A DNA stretch of 64,000 nucleotides from Brevibacillus sp042683565 (GCF_042683565.1 NZ_JBHUJW010000043.1:434001-498000); one strand, 5' to 3'; positions 32,302 through 40,913 are shown, counted from the first letter of the stretch. A program made the numbers and translations. Notes: generated by a model not told the origin, from the sequence alone.

Positions 32302-33336
32302 GTGAAAACGATTGATTTGCGCAGCGACACCGTTACCAAACCGACAGATTCGATGATCCGGGCAATGGCCGAGGCAGAGGTGGGCGATGACGTCTACCGG
32401 GAGGACCCGACCGTCAACCGTCTTGAGGAAATCGCAGCAGAGCGATTGGGCAAGGAAGCTGCCCTGTTTGTTACCAGCGGTACGCAAGGCAACCAGGTCG
32501 CCGTCTTGACGCATTGCGGAAATGGTGATGAAGTGATCGTGGAGGCTGACTCCCATATTTTTTATTACGAAGGAGGCGCGATGGCGGCGCTCGCAGGCGT
32601 GCAGACCCGGACCCTGGCCGGCGTGCGCGGCGCCTTGCGTCCGGAAGATGTGGAAAAGGCGATTCGCCAGGCGACCAACATTCACTTTCCCCGCACGAAG
32701 CTGATCTGTATGGAAAATACGCACAACCGCGCGGGAGGAGCCGTCATTTCTCCCGCACAGATGAAAGGTGTCTACGACGTTGCGCAAAAACACGGCATTC
32801 CTGTCCACCTAGACGGCGCGAGGTTGTTTAATGCGGCCGTTGCATTGGGTGTCGATGTCCGCGAGCTTAGCCGGTATACGACCTCTGTTCAAGTGTGTCT
32901 CTCCAAAGGCTTGAGCGCTCCTGTCGGTTCCATCCTGGCCGGGGACAAAGCTTTTATCGAAGAAGCGAGATGGTGGAGGAAAAAGCTCGGCGGCGGACTG
33001 CGCCAGGCTGGCTACTTGGCGGCGCCGGGCATTATCGCCTTGACGGAAATGACGGAGCGGCTCGCGGAAGACCACGAGCGGGCCGAGCAGCTGGCAGAAG
33101 GCTTCCGCCGCCTTTCGCTGGAGGTCGAGCCGGTCGAGACCAACATCGTGCTGGTGAAAACGGACGCCATCGGGCAGACAGCGGTCGATTTTTTGCGGCT
33201 GTTGGCCGAGCAGGGCGTCTACGCAACTGACTTTGACGAATACGTCGTTCGCTTTACGACACACCGCCATATTACGGAAGCAGATGTCAAACACGCCCTT
33301 GACACAGTAGAAGCTTTGCTCCATCGCGTATCTTAA
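32302..33336 (+). CDS. ltaE: Low-specificity L-threonine aldolase
   Basis: A 344-aa PLP enzyme that splits L-threonine (and allo-threonine) into glycine and acetaldehyde. Visible: IDLRSDTVTKPTDSMIRAMA, VGDDVYREDPTVNRLEE, ENTHNRAGGAV, VHLDGARLFNAAVALG (PLP-Asp) and the Schiff-base lysine in VQVCLSKGLSAPVGS. The GTG at 32302 (VKTIDLRSDT) is chosen because AAGGGAAG precedes it; upstream ATG codons lack a ribosome site. It stands alone between the HesB-like gene and its own terminator. Confidence 0.93.
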   Translation: MKTIDLRSDTVTKPTDSMIRAMAEAEVGDDVYREDPTVNRLEEIAAERLGKEAALFVTSGTQGNQVAVLTHCGNGDEVIVEADSHIFYYEGGAMAALAGVQTRTLAGVRGALRPEDVEKAIRQATNIHFPRTKLICMENTHNRAGGAVISPAQMKGVYDVAQKHGIPVHLDGARLFNAAVALGVDVRELSRYTTSVQVCLSKGLSAPVGSILAGDKAFIEEARWWRKKLGGGLRQAGYLAAPGIIALTEMTERLAEDHERAEQLAEGFRRLSLEVEPVETNIVLVKTDAIGQTAVDFLRLLAEQGVYATDFDEYVVRFTTHRHITEADVKHALDTVEALLHRVS

Positions 33337-33427
33337 GCCCGTTAACAGTGAGGCTCCGACCTGTACGCTTGTAAACGGGGCGCAAAAAGACGGTCAAACA
33401 GCATCCGCTAATCGGCAACGAGACATA

Positions 33428-33465
33428 AAACAGCCCCGCGCATCTGCCCGGGGCTGTTTCGGTGT
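33428..33465 (+). terminator. Intrinsic terminator downstream of ltaE
   Basis: An 11-base stem AAACAGCCCCG/CGGGGCTGTTT with a ten-base loop; the T-run after the stem is short. Confidence 0.7.
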
Positions 33466-33527
33466 GTAAATCTGTAGTGCCAAAGAAATACTATAGCTAT
33501 CCAAACTAGGGCAAATGAGGGATGACC

Positions 33528-33719
33528 ATGATAACGACCAGAGATCGCCAGCGAATTCAAGGTCAAATGCAGCGGGACGAGAGCAAGATCGTCAATCTCG
33601 TGTTGAGCGATGCTCGGCAGGTGGCGGGAGAAATTGAAAAAGCCACCCACGAAGGCATCTACCTGGTCGATGGAAGTTATTACGAATACGCCAATATTAA
33701 AGAAATCAACGGCTTGTAA
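33528..33719 (+). CDS. Small hypothetical protein
   Basis: A 63-aa soluble protein I do not recognise. It starts MITTRDRQRIQGQMQRDESK, is helical and charged in its first 45 residues, and ends GIYLVDGSYYEYANIKEING. The second ATG (33528) lies six bases after GAGGG and is preferred over 33522. Its stop codon lies four bases before the end of the convergent esterase gene. Coding is supported by the ribosome site and codon pattern only. Confidence 0.6.
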   Translation: MITTRDRQRIQGQMQRDESKIVNLVLSDARQVAGEIEKATHEGIYLVDGSYYEYANIKEINGL

Positions 33720-33723
33720 GAAA

Positions 33724-34458
33724 TTACAACCTCGGCGCAGGGAAGAAGTGGCGCAGGCCGTCGGGCAACTCCTTTTGCCACAGGCCCCAGACGTGGTTGC
33801 CCGGCTTTTCCCGATAAGACAACGTCGCTTGCTTGGTCGTGAGAATTGTTTTTGCCGCACGGTTCCACTGCACGAAGTCAAAGGTGCCCATATGCGTCTC
33901 CACCGCGCGTTCATCCAGGCCGACAACCATCCAGATGTCGAGCCAGGACAAGCTGTCGGTCTGCTCGAGTGCGTCTAGCGTAGGCTGGAAAAAGGCGCCC
34001 GACAGCGCGAGCACTTGCGAAAAGACGTCGGGCCTCTCCAAAGCCAGATGCAAAGACACGGTTCCGCCCAGAGAGTCGCCGGCGAGCACGCGGGAAGCGG
34101 GATCGCGCCGCACCGGATAGCGTTCTTCGATAAACGGGACGAGCTCTTCGATGAAAAACCGCTTGTACGCCGCATTGCGCGATCCGACAGGCGAGTATTC
34201 GCTCGTGCGCTTGCTCCTCTCTACCGAAACTCCGACGATGAGGAACGGCTCGATGCCTTCCTCCAAAATGAGCTGATTGGCGATGGTCGCGATTCGGCCC
34301 ATCGTAAAGAAGTCGTTTCCGTCCTGGCAGTAGACGACAGGATAGGAGAGAAGCTCGTTATAGCCGGGCGGCAGGTACACTTTGACGGAGCGGGGAGTGT
34401 CCACGTGGATGCTGGGCACTTCTTCTTTTATGATCGTTCGTTTTACATACTCGGACAT
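33724..34458 (-). CDS. Alpha/beta-hydrolase esterase (YjcH / enterochelin-esterase-like)
   Basis: A 244-aa alpha/beta hydrolase of the esterase-D/enterochelin esterase type, similar in layout to B. subtilis YjcH. Visible: SVKVYLPPGYNELLSYPVVY and QDGNDFF (oxyanion side), IEELVPFIEERYPVR, the nucleophile elbow LAGDSLGGTVSLHLAL and a C-terminal histidine in KPGNHVWGLW. No signal peptide, so cytoplasmic. The substrate is unknown. GGTGAGAAA precedes the ATG on the - strand. Confidence 0.82.
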   Translation of the reverse strand: MSEYVKRTIIKEEVPSIHVDTPRSVKVYLPPGYNELLSYPVVYCQDGNDFFTMGRIATIANQLILEEGIEPFLIVGVSVERSKRTSEYSPVGSRNAAYKRFFIEELVPFIEERYPVRRDPASRVLAGDSLGGTVSLHLALERPDVFSQVLALSGAFFQPTLDALEQTDSLSWLDIWMVVGLDERAVETHMGTFDFVQWNRAAKTILTTKQATLSYREKPGNHVWGLWQKELPDGLRHFFPAPRL

Positions 34459-34772
34459 TTTCTCACCACCAAAATCTGCTTTTTTGCAAAGAAGTCCTTG
34501 AAATAAACTGATACAGCTTATATAGTAAATGATAACAGAGCGGAAATAAACCCTGTAATATCAATACTATAACACATTGAACAGACGATTTGTCTGCAGT
34601 ATAACAGGGTGGAATCAGGAGGATCTGTAAGCCCTTTCCTGTAAGTTCCAGCTGTTCTTTTTCTTTCAGGGTATCCTTCGGCAGCTTTCGCGATTCTCGA
34701 CTGAACGGACAGTCGTCCGTGAGAAGCGTGCGAGATCCTGGGACCCTTTAATCCAGTGACGAGGTGAATGTG
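34459..34772. other. pdhA promoter and long leader region
   Basis: About 310 bases between the divergent esterase and pdhA. The promoter at 34577-34605 leaves a leader of roughly 160 bases before the pdhA ATG. The leader holds the inverted repeats GACTG-AACGGA-CAGTC (about 34697-34712) and two copies of CTGTAAG (34624 and 34639 areas). No known riboswitch class was recognised. Confidence 0.6.
34577..34605 (+). promoter_or_regulatory. Vegetative promoter of the pdh operon
   Basis: TTGAAC, a 17-base spacer and TATAAC. It predicts an RNA start near 34612. Confidence 0.65.
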
Positions 34773-35858
34773 ATGAGCGTAACCACTGCTGTTGAACAAA
34801 CAGGGAACAACGCCCCGCTGCAAATTCTTGCTCCGGACGGTACGGTTGTTCGTCCTGACTTGATGCCGAATCTCTCCGATGATGAACTGCGCGAACTGAT
34901 GCGCAAAATGGTATTTACCCGCGTATGGGACCAACGCGCGATCAGCCTGAACCGCCAGGGCCGACTGGGTTTCTACGCACCGGTAGCAGGTCAGGAAGCG
35001 AGCATGATCGGTTCCGAAGCAGCTCTTTCCAAAGAAGATTTTATCCTGCCTAGCTACCGCGACATTCCGCAAATGGTATGGCATGGTTTCCCATTGCATC
35101 AGGCATTCCTGTACTCCCGCGGACACATCGAAGGCGGACGCATTCCAGAAGGCGTAAACGTCTTGATGCCGCAAATCATCATCGCAGCGCAATGTACACA
35201 AGCGACCGGTGTGGCGATGGGCTACAAGCTGCGCGGCGAAAAACGCGTTGCGATCAACTACTTCGGTGACGGTGCGACTTCCCAGGGTGACTTCTACGAA
35301 GGGATGAACTACGCAGGCGTGTACAAGCTGCCTGTCATTTTCTTCTCCCAAAACAACGGCTATGCGATTTCCCTGCCGTTTGAAAAGCAAACGGCATCTG
35401 AAAACATCGCCGTAAAAGCGACAGCGGCTGGTATTGCCAGCGAGCGCGTAGACGGCATGGACATTTTGGCTGTTTACCATGCGGTACAAAAAGCGAGAGA
35501 GCGCGGCATCAATGGCGAAGGCGCAACCTTGATCGAAGCGCTGACCTATCGTTATGGCCCGCATACCATGGCGGGTGACGACCCGACCCGTTACCGCACA
35601 AGCGAAGAGCAAAGCGAATGGGAGCTGCGCGACCCGCTGATCCGCTTCCGCAAGTTCCTCGAAGCGAAAGGCCTGTGGAATGAAAAAGACGAAGAAGCAG
35701 TGATTGAAGAAGCGAAAAAAGCAGTCGCAGATGCGATCAAAAAAGCGGACGAGACTCCGAAAATGAAAGTATCTGAACTGATCGACGTAATGTTCGAGAC
35801 ACTGCCGCCAGCATTGGAAGAACAAAAGGCAGAATACCTGGCAAAGGAGTCGAAATAA
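34773..35858 (+). CDS. pdhA: Pyruvate dehydrogenase E1, alpha subunit
   Basis: A 361-aa E1-alpha. With PdhB it decarboxylates pyruvate with thiamine diphosphate and transfers the acetyl group to lipoyl-E2. Visible: FYAPVAGQEASMIGSEAAL, LPSYRDIPQMVWHG, the TPP motif NYFGDGATSQGDFYEGMNYA ending in FFSQNNGYAIS, and the phosphorylation-loop-like YRYGPHTMAGDDPTRYRT. The ATG at 34773 follows GAGGTG by six bases; a GTG at 34764 would overlap that site. Codon use is strongly biased. pdhB follows three bases after the stop. Confidence 0.97.
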   Translation: MSVTTAVEQTGNNAPLQILAPDGTVVRPDLMPNLSDDELRELMRKMVFTRVWDQRAISLNRQGRLGFYAPVAGQEASMIGSEAALSKEDFILPSYRDIPQMVWHGFPLHQAFLYSRGHIEGGRIPEGVNVLMPQIIIAAQCTQATGVAMGYKLRGEKRVAINYFGDGATSQGDFYEGMNYAGVYKLPVIFFSQNNGYAISLPFEKQTASENIAVKATAAGIASERVDGMDILAVYHAVQKARERGINGEGATLIEALTYRYGPHTMAGDDPTRYRTSEEQSEWELRDPLIRFRKFLEAKGLWNEKDEEAVIEEAKKAVADAIKKADETPKMKVSELIDVMFETLPPALEEQKAEYLAKESK

Positions 35859-35861
35859 GCC

Positions 35862-36842
35862 ATGGCACAAATGACAATGGTTCAAGCCATTACGGACGCA
35901 ATGCGCGTGGAATTGAAACGCGATGAGACCGTCCTTGTCTTCGGGGAAGACGTAGGGAAAAACGGCGGGGTGTTCCGCGCGACAGAAGGATTGCAAGCTG
36001 AATTTGGCGAGCAACGTGTATTCGACACTCCACTTGCGGAATCCGGTATCGGTGGTCTGGCTGTCGGTCTGTCGATCAATGGCTTTCGTCCGGTAGCCGA
36101 GATCCAATTCTTTGGTTTTGTATTTGAAACATTCGACGCAATTGCTTCTCAAGCGACTCGTATGCGTTACCGTTCCGGCGGACGTTTCCACAGCCCAGTG
36201 ACATTCCGCTCCCCGTTCGGCGGCGGCGTGAAGACACCTGAGCTGCACGCGGACTCTCTGGAAGGCTTGATGTTGCAAACACCAGGTCTGAAAGTAGTTA
36301 TCCCTTCCAACCCGTACGATGCAAAAGGTCTGTTGATCTCCGCAATTCGCGACAACGATCCGGTCGTATTCCTGGAGCACATGAAGCTGTACCGCTCCTT
36401 CCGCCAAGAAGTACCAGAAGGCGAGTACACCATCCCGCTCGGCAAAGCGAACGTGGTGAAAGAAGGTACGGACGCGACCATCATCACGTATGGCGCTATG
36501 GTGCACACCAGCCTGAAAGCTGCAGAAGAAATCGAGAAAGCGCGCGGAGCAAAGGTAGAAGTCATCGACCTGCGCACCATCAGCCCGCTTGATATCGATA
36601 CCATCGTGGAATCCGTGAAGAAAACCAACCGTGCGATCGTCGTGCAGGAAGCGCAAAAAACGTCCGGCGTTGCAGCGGAAATCATCGCACAAATCAACGA
36701 GCGTGCCATCCTGCACCTGGAAGCGCCAGTATTGCGCATCACCGCGCCGGATACCGTTTATCCGTTCGCGCAAGCAGAAGACATTTGGCTTCCGGACGTG
36801 AAGCGCGTCGTGGACGGCTTGACCCAAGTGCTTGATTTCTAG
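35862..36842 (+). CDS. pdhB: Pyruvate dehydrogenase E1, beta subunit
   Basis: A 326-aa transketolase-like E1-beta. Visible: VFGEDVGKNGGVFRATEGLQ, FDTPLAESGIGGLAVGL, GRFHSPVTFRSPFGGG, and C-terminal VIDLRTISPLDIDTIVESVKKTNRAIVVQEA. It forms the alpha2beta2 E1 with PdhA. It ends 18 bases before a clear hairpin terminator, which separates it from the E2/E3 genes. Confidence 0.97.
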   Translation: MAQMTMVQAITDAMRVELKRDETVLVFGEDVGKNGGVFRATEGLQAEFGEQRVFDTPLAESGIGGLAVGLSINGFRPVAEIQFFGFVFETFDAIASQATRMRYRSGGRFHSPVTFRSPFGGGVKTPELHADSLEGLMLQTPGLKVVIPSNPYDAKGLLISAIRDNDPVVFLEHMKLYRSFRQEVPEGEYTIPLGKANVVKEGTDATIITYGAMVHTSLKAAEEIEKARGAKVEVIDLRTISPLDIDTIVESVKKTNRAIVVQEAQKTSGVAAEIIAQINERAILHLEAPVLRITAPDTVYPFAQAEDIWLPDVKRVVDGLTQVLDF

Positions 36843-36859
36843 GCAAAGCTGACTTAATC

Positions 36860-36890
36860 GGCGGAAAGATGAGAGCTTTCCGCCTTCTTT
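36860..36890 (+). terminator. Internal terminator/attenuator between pdhB and pdhC
   Basis: GGCGGAAAG and CTTTCCGCC form a perfect nine-pair stem with a seven-base loop, followed by TTCTTT. It lies inside the pdh operon and should lower or process transcripts into pdhC-pdhD. Confidence 0.75.
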
Positions 36891-36929
36891 AGGCAAAATA
36901 CGGCGAAGTGTGTATAAGGAGGAGATATC

Positions 36930-38327
36930 GTGAGTCGTTTTACATTCAGACTCCCGGAGCTCGGCGAGGGCATCCATGAAGGCGAAATCGTCAAATGGCA
37001 CGTACAGCCGGGAGATTCCGTAGAAGAAGACCAAGTCATTATGGAAGTGCAAAATGACAAGGCGGTAGTAGAAGTGCCATCGCCTGTAAAAGGGAAAGTT
37101 CTCGAGCTGAAAGTGACAGAGGGCACTGTCTCCGTAGTCGGAGATCCGCTCATCGACTTTGAAGTGGAAGGCGATGTTCCGAACCTGCCAGACCACGGTC
37201 ACGGCGATGCGCCTGCGGCTGAAGCTTCCGCACCGGCAGACAAAATGGAGCCAGGCTGCGACATCGGCTCCCAAGTGAGCGCGAATGCAAACCAGTCGCT
37301 GGAAACGCCGATGGCAACAGCTACAGCGACAGCAGTAGCGGCACCAATTGACCGTAAGCATGTACTCGCGACTCCATCCGTACGCAAATACGCTCGCGAA
37401 AAAGGCGTACAGCTGGCGAACGTACCAGGCACAGGCAAACTCGGGCGCATCACGCGCGAAGACATCGATCGCTTCGTAGCGGGCGGCGCGGCACCTGCAG
37501 TCTCCGCAGCAACTGCAGTATCGGCTGATGCAGCGGTTGCAGCACCAGAAGCAGCTGCAGCTCCAACAGGGGTAGCACAAGCGGCGGCAACTCCGACGGT
37601 TCACTACACGCCGTCTGCAGCTGGCGAACTGGAAGAGCGCGTACCGCTCAAAGGCATCCGTAAAGCGATTGCAAAAGCAATGGTGAAATCCGCTTATACT
37701 GCTCCGCACGTGACGATCTTCGACGAAGTGGATGTAACGGCGCTCGTGGCCATGCGCAAAGACGCCAAACCGTTGGCTGAAGAGCGCGGCGTGAAACTGA
37801 CCTACTTGCCGATGATCGTCAAAGCGGTAGTAGCCGGTCTGAAAAAGTTCCCGGAACTGAACGCATCGATCGACGATGAAAAACAAGAAGTAATCTATAA
37901 AAAATACTACAACATCGGGATTGCCACATCGACGGATGACGGTCTGCTCGTGCCTGTCGTAAAAGCAGCGGACAGCAAATCGATCTTCCAAATCGCTGGC
38001 GAAATCAGCGAACTGGCGAAGAAAGCCCGCGACCGCAAAGCAACGGCAGACGAGTTGAAAGGCTCTACTTTCAGCATCACCAATATCGGTTCTGCTGGCG
38101 GTATGTTCTTCACTCCGATCATCAACCATCCGGAAGTGGCGATCTTGGGTGTAGGACGAATCAGCGAAAAACCGATTGTGAAAAACGGCGAAATTGTGGT
38201 TGGCCAAATGCTGCACCTGTCTCTCAGCTTTGACCACCGCCTGGTTGATGGCGAGCCGGCTCAACGTTTCGTCAACTACGTGAAGCAGCTGCTGGAAAAC
38301 CCAACACTGCTCGTCATGGAGGGGTAA
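36930..38327 (+). CDS. pdhC: Pyruvate dehydrogenase E2, dihydrolipoamide acetyltransferase
   Basis: A 465-aa E2 core protein. One lipoyl domain (residues 1-78, modified lysine K44 in VQNDKAVVEVPS), an alanine/proline-rich linker, a subunit-binding domain (ATPSVRKYAREKGVQLANVP, about 147-183), a second Ala-rich linker and the catalytic domain, ending in LSLSFDHRLVDGEPAQRFV with the active-site His and Asp. Start GTG behind AAGGAGGAGATATC. Lipoylation would require LipL, encoded at 6.8 kb. Confidence 0.97.
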   Translation: MSRFTFRLPELGEGIHEGEIVKWHVQPGDSVEEDQVIMEVQNDKAVVEVPSPVKGKVLELKVTEGTVSVVGDPLIDFEVEGDVPNLPDHGHGDAPAAEASAPADKMEPGCDIGSQVSANANQSLETPMATATATAVAAPIDRKHVLATPSVRKYAREKGVQLANVPGTGKLGRITREDIDRFVAGGAAPAVSAATAVSADAAVAAPEAAAAPTGVAQAAATPTVHYTPSAAGELEERVPLKGIRKAIAKAMVKSAYTAPHVTIFDEVDVTALVAMRKDAKPLAEERGVKLTYLPMIVKAVVAGLKKFPELNASIDDEKQEVIYKKYYNIGIATSTDDGLLVPVVKAADSKSIFQIAGEISELAKKARDRKATADELKGSTFSITNIGSAGGMFFTPIINHPEVAILGVGRISEKPIVKNGEIVVGQMLHLSLSFDHRLVDGEPAQRFVNYVKQLLENPTLLVMEG

Positions 38328-38333
38328 TAAGCG

Positions 38334-39743
38334 ATGGTAGTAGGTGAATTTACGACAGAAGTAGACGTGCTTGTGATCGGTGCAGGTCCAGGCGGATACG
38401 TGGCGGCCATTCGTGCCGCCCAACTGGGCAAATCCGTTGCGGTTGTGGAAAAAGCAGATCTGGGCGGCGTATGCCTGAACGTAGGCTGCATTCCGTCCAA
38501 AGCGATGATCCATGCAGCACATACGTATGAGCACGCACAACATACTGCATCCATGGGGATTACCATGGAGAATGTGAAAGTGGATTTCGCCAAAGTGCAG
38601 GAGTGGAAAAACGGCATCGTCAAACAATTGACCGGCGGTGTCAGCTCCCTGTTCAAAGGCAACAAAATTCAGGTCATCCCTGGAGAAGCGCTGTTCGTGA
38701 GCGAAAACGAAGTGCGTGTATTCCACGGCTACGATGTGAACCGTTACCGCTTTGAGCATTGCATCATTGCGACCGGTTCCCGTCCGATTGAGCTGCCTGC
38801 ATTCCCGTTTGGCAAGCGCGTGCTGTCTTCCACGGATGCACTCAACCTGACCGAGCTGCCAAAGAGCCTCGTCGTCATCGGCGGCGGCTACATCGGCATC
38901 GAGCTGGGTACCGTCTTCGCCAAGTTCGGGACGAAAGTGACCATCCTCGAAGGCGCAGATCATATTTTGCCGGGCTTTGAGCCAGACATGCCTCGCTTGG
39001 TTGAGCGCAAGCTGAAGAAGCTGGACGTTACCATCCATACCAAAGCACTCGCCCAAGGCATGGAAGAAACCGAGAACGGCGTAATCGTCACCGCTGAAGT
39101 CAAAGGCGAGCAAGTCAAAATCGAGGCGGAATACATCCTCGTGACCGTAGGCCGCCGTCCAAATACGGACGAGCTGGGCGTACGCGACATCGGCATGAAC
39201 CTGACCGACCGCGGCTTGATCGTCGTAGACAAACAAGGCCGCACCAACATCCCGAACGTGTATGCGATCGGCGACATTGTGGCAGGTCCGGCACTGGCTC
39301 ACAAAGCATCCTACGAAGGAAAAGTGGCGGCAGAAGCAATCGCGGGCCATCCTTCCGAAGTGGACTACAAAGCGATCCCGGCTGTCGTATTCTGCGACCC
39401 TGAAATCGCTAGCGTCGGTCTTAACGAAACAGAAGCAAAAGAAAAAGGCATCGACTACGTCGTGGGACGTTTCCCGTTTGCAGCGAACGGACGCGCGCTG
39501 TCCGTCAATGCCGGCGAAGGCTACGTGAAGCTGATCGCGGAAAAGGGAACCAACCTCGTGCTGGGCGCACAAATCGTGGGCGCAGAAGCATCGAACATCA
39601 TCGCAGAGATCGGACTGGCGATCGAAATGGGAGCGACGCTCGAAGATATCGAGCTGACCATTCACGCGCATCCTACTCTGGGAGAAGTAACAATGGAAGC
39701 GGCTGAACTGGCGTTGGGTCATCCGATCCATGTCATGAAATAA
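38334..39743 (+). CDS. lpdA: Dihydrolipoamide dehydrogenase (E3)
   Basis: A 469-aa FAD disulfide oxidoreductase that reoxidises dihydrolipoamide and makes NADH. Visible: FAD-binding VLVIGAGPGGYVAAIRAAQ, redox pair GGVCLNVGCIPSKA (C47, C52), NAD-binding VVIGGGYIGIELGTVFAKFG, NVYAIGDIVAGPALAHKA and the C-terminal His-Glu in IHAHPTLGE. The ribosome site GGAGGGG lies in the end of pdhC (six-base gap), so it is coupled. Often also called pdhD in bacilli. Confidence 0.97.
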   Translation: MVVGEFTTEVDVLVIGAGPGGYVAAIRAAQLGKSVAVVEKADLGGVCLNVGCIPSKAMIHAAHTYEHAQHTASMGITMENVKVDFAKVQEWKNGIVKQLTGGVSSLFKGNKIQVIPGEALFVSENEVRVFHGYDVNRYRFEHCIIATGSRPIELPAFPFGKRVLSSTDALNLTELPKSLVVIGGGYIGIELGTVFAKFGTKVTILEGADHILPGFEPDMPRLVERKLKKLDVTIHTKALAQGMEETENGVIVTAEVKGEQVKIEAEYILVTVGRRPNTDELGVRDIGMNLTDRGLIVVDKQGRTNIPNVYAIGDIVAGPALAHKASYEGKVAAEAIAGHPSEVDYKAIPAVVFCDPEIASVGLNETEAKEKGIDYVVGRFPFAANGRALSVNAGEGYVKLIAEKGTNLVLGAQIVGAEASNIIAEIGLAIEMGATLEDIELTIHAHPTLGEVTMEAAELALGHPIHVMK

Positions 39744-39760
39744 CAGCCGTTGTCAACAGA

Positions 39761-39795
39761 AGCCTTGTGCCATCATAGGTGCAAGGCTTTTTCTT
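39761..39795 (+). terminator. Terminator of the pdh operon
   Basis: AGCCTTGTGCC...GGTGCAAGGCT stem, imperfect in the middle, followed by TTTTC. Confidence 0.75.
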
Positions 39796-39872
39796 CCCAC
39801 AGCTCCCCTTTCCACAGGTACTTTAATCATGTAAAATAGTGGGAGACTGTAGTTGGGTGGGGGGTCGGCAGC

Positions 39873-40034
39873 ATGAAGATTACCAATCAGATGATTGATG
39901 ACTTGCGCAGCAAATTGGAACGAGCAGCAAAAGATGCAGGTTACAATTTTCTTGACCCTGAAATCGTCAGGATAAGTCAGCAACTGGACAAGTTGATCGT
40001 CGCTCATATGCAACTTGAAAAACGCCCTTTATAG
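39873..40034 (+). CDS. Spo0E-family aspartyl-phosphate phosphatase, small
   Basis: A 53-aa protein, MKITNQMIDDLRSKLERAAK then DAGYNFLDPEIVRISQQLDK and LIVAHMQLEKRPL. The SQxLDxLI helix with a preceding helix is the signature of the Spo0E family, small phosphatases that remove phosphate from Spo0A and so delay sporulation. GGTGGGGGG precedes the ATG by about eight bases. The stop codon is embedded in the hairpin shared with the convergent gene. Family call is from the motif and size; which response regulator it targets is inference. Confidence 0.82.
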   Translation: MKITNQMIDDLRSKLERAAKDAGYNFLDPEIVRISQQLDKLIVAHMQLEKRPL

Positions 40035-40047
40035 GGCGTTTTTGGTG
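40018..40047. terminator. Bidirectional terminator overlapping two stop codons
   Basis: AAAACGCCC and GGGCGTTTT pair around TTTATA, with A and T runs outside. The Spo0E-like stop (40032-40034) and the convergent gene's stop (40029-40031) both lie in or next to the loop. Confidence 0.88.
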
Positions 40048-40781
40048 GATGGAAACGGGGATACAAACGAGTACAGCAGATGCGCATTCATGCCTTTTTT
40101 CGTGAGTGTCGGCGCGGAAAAGTAATAATGGCTCGGATACAAGATCAGATGCTGTGCTTCACAATCGGGGCCAGGCGCCGGACAGGAGAAGCTGTTTGTT
40201 TCCGCATCGTAGCGGATTTCAGGCAACAGCGTCTGCAGGTAGGCGAGAAGCCTTTCCTTTGATTGTACGGCATTGTGAATTTTTTCTGCCTCCGCAACAA
40301 AGAGCGGAGCGATCCCTTCCCAATTGTTCTCAAAGGACAGCTGCCAGTAGGAGGAAATAAACAGGCTGAAGCGGCCTTTCACATAGTCAGTATCTTCGCG
40401 CAGGTCAGCAGCAATTGGCGGAGCCGGATGATGCTCCTTCCATGCCTCCAGTTGAGGGAGAAGACTGCGCACAAATGTTTCGGTTGGAAGTGTGACGAAA
40501 TATTCGTATTGGTCATCGACCGCCATGACTCCTTTCGTCTGCAACGGGTCGAACGAATCGGGAATTCCGTAACGAAACAGCGGCAGGAGGTACTCCCAGT
40601 CCTTCAGCAATCTAGCTGCACGCAGGGTAGACAATTTTCCGTCGACCCAATCGGCGAACAGGGCAGGGGGAGACGGCTGAGCGAGAGTATGCAAACTAGC
40701 TGCCAACTCGTACAAAGGAGACACGCTGTAGCTGATCACATGGGACAGCGGGCCAGAAATCGGTAGTGAAATGGTCATCAT
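40029..40781 (-). CDS. Sensor-like domain of ArsR-type regulators (DUF5937-like), HTH missing
   Basis: A 250-aa protein resembling the long N-terminal domain of a group of ArsR-family regulators: VSPLYELAASLHTLAQPSPP, then FADWVDGKLSTLRAARLLKDW and a later PAPGPDCEAQHLILYPSHYYF. In such regulators an ArsR winged helix of about 80 residues follows; here the protein stops at PFPSTKNAL, inside a terminator hairpin. It may be a truncated regulator or a stand-alone sensor. GGAGGT precedes the ATG. It is on the same strand as sspP but 130 bases downstream of it. Confidence 0.55.
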   Translation of the reverse strand: MMTISLPISGPLSHVISYSVSPLYELAASLHTLAQPSPPALFADWVDGKLSTLRAARLLKDWEYLLPLFRYGIPDSFDPLQTKGVMAVDDQYEYFVTLPTETFVRSLLPQLEAWKEHHPAPPIAADLREDTDYVKGRFSLFISSYWQLSFENNWEGIAPLFVAEAEKIHNAVQSKERLLAYLQTLLPEIRYDAETNSFSCPAPGPDCEAQHLILYPSHYYFSAPTLTKKGMNAHLLYSFVSPFPSTKNAL

Positions 40782-40867
40782 CGTTATGTACCTCCAACAA
40801 GAATACTGCCTTCATCATAGAGCATCCTTGTGGGACAATTCAATCTTTTTGATGTAAAAATCAGGAA

Positions 40868-40905
40868 AGGAAATCCCCCCGGCCAGCAGAGAGCCGAGGG
40901 GATTT
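40868..40905 (-). terminator. Terminator of sspP
   Basis: On the - strand AAATCCCC-TCGGC...GCCGG-GGGGATTT followed by CCTTTCC; a long stem with a bulge. Confidence 0.65.
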
Positions 40906-40913
40906 CTCACCGA

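Noticed and set aside
34606..34640. T-box riboswitch in the pdhA leader (AGGGTGGAA-like sequence)
   Set aside because: The motif lies at the very start of the predicted RNA, with no room for stem I upstream and no terminator/antiterminator behind it.
34518..39731. An open frame of about 1,740 codons on the - strand across the pdh operon
   Set aside because: It is an antisense shadow. The strongly biased codons of pdhABC-lpdA simply avoid antisense stops. The translation is rich in Cys, His, Phe and Arg, has no domain, and spans four well-supported genes.
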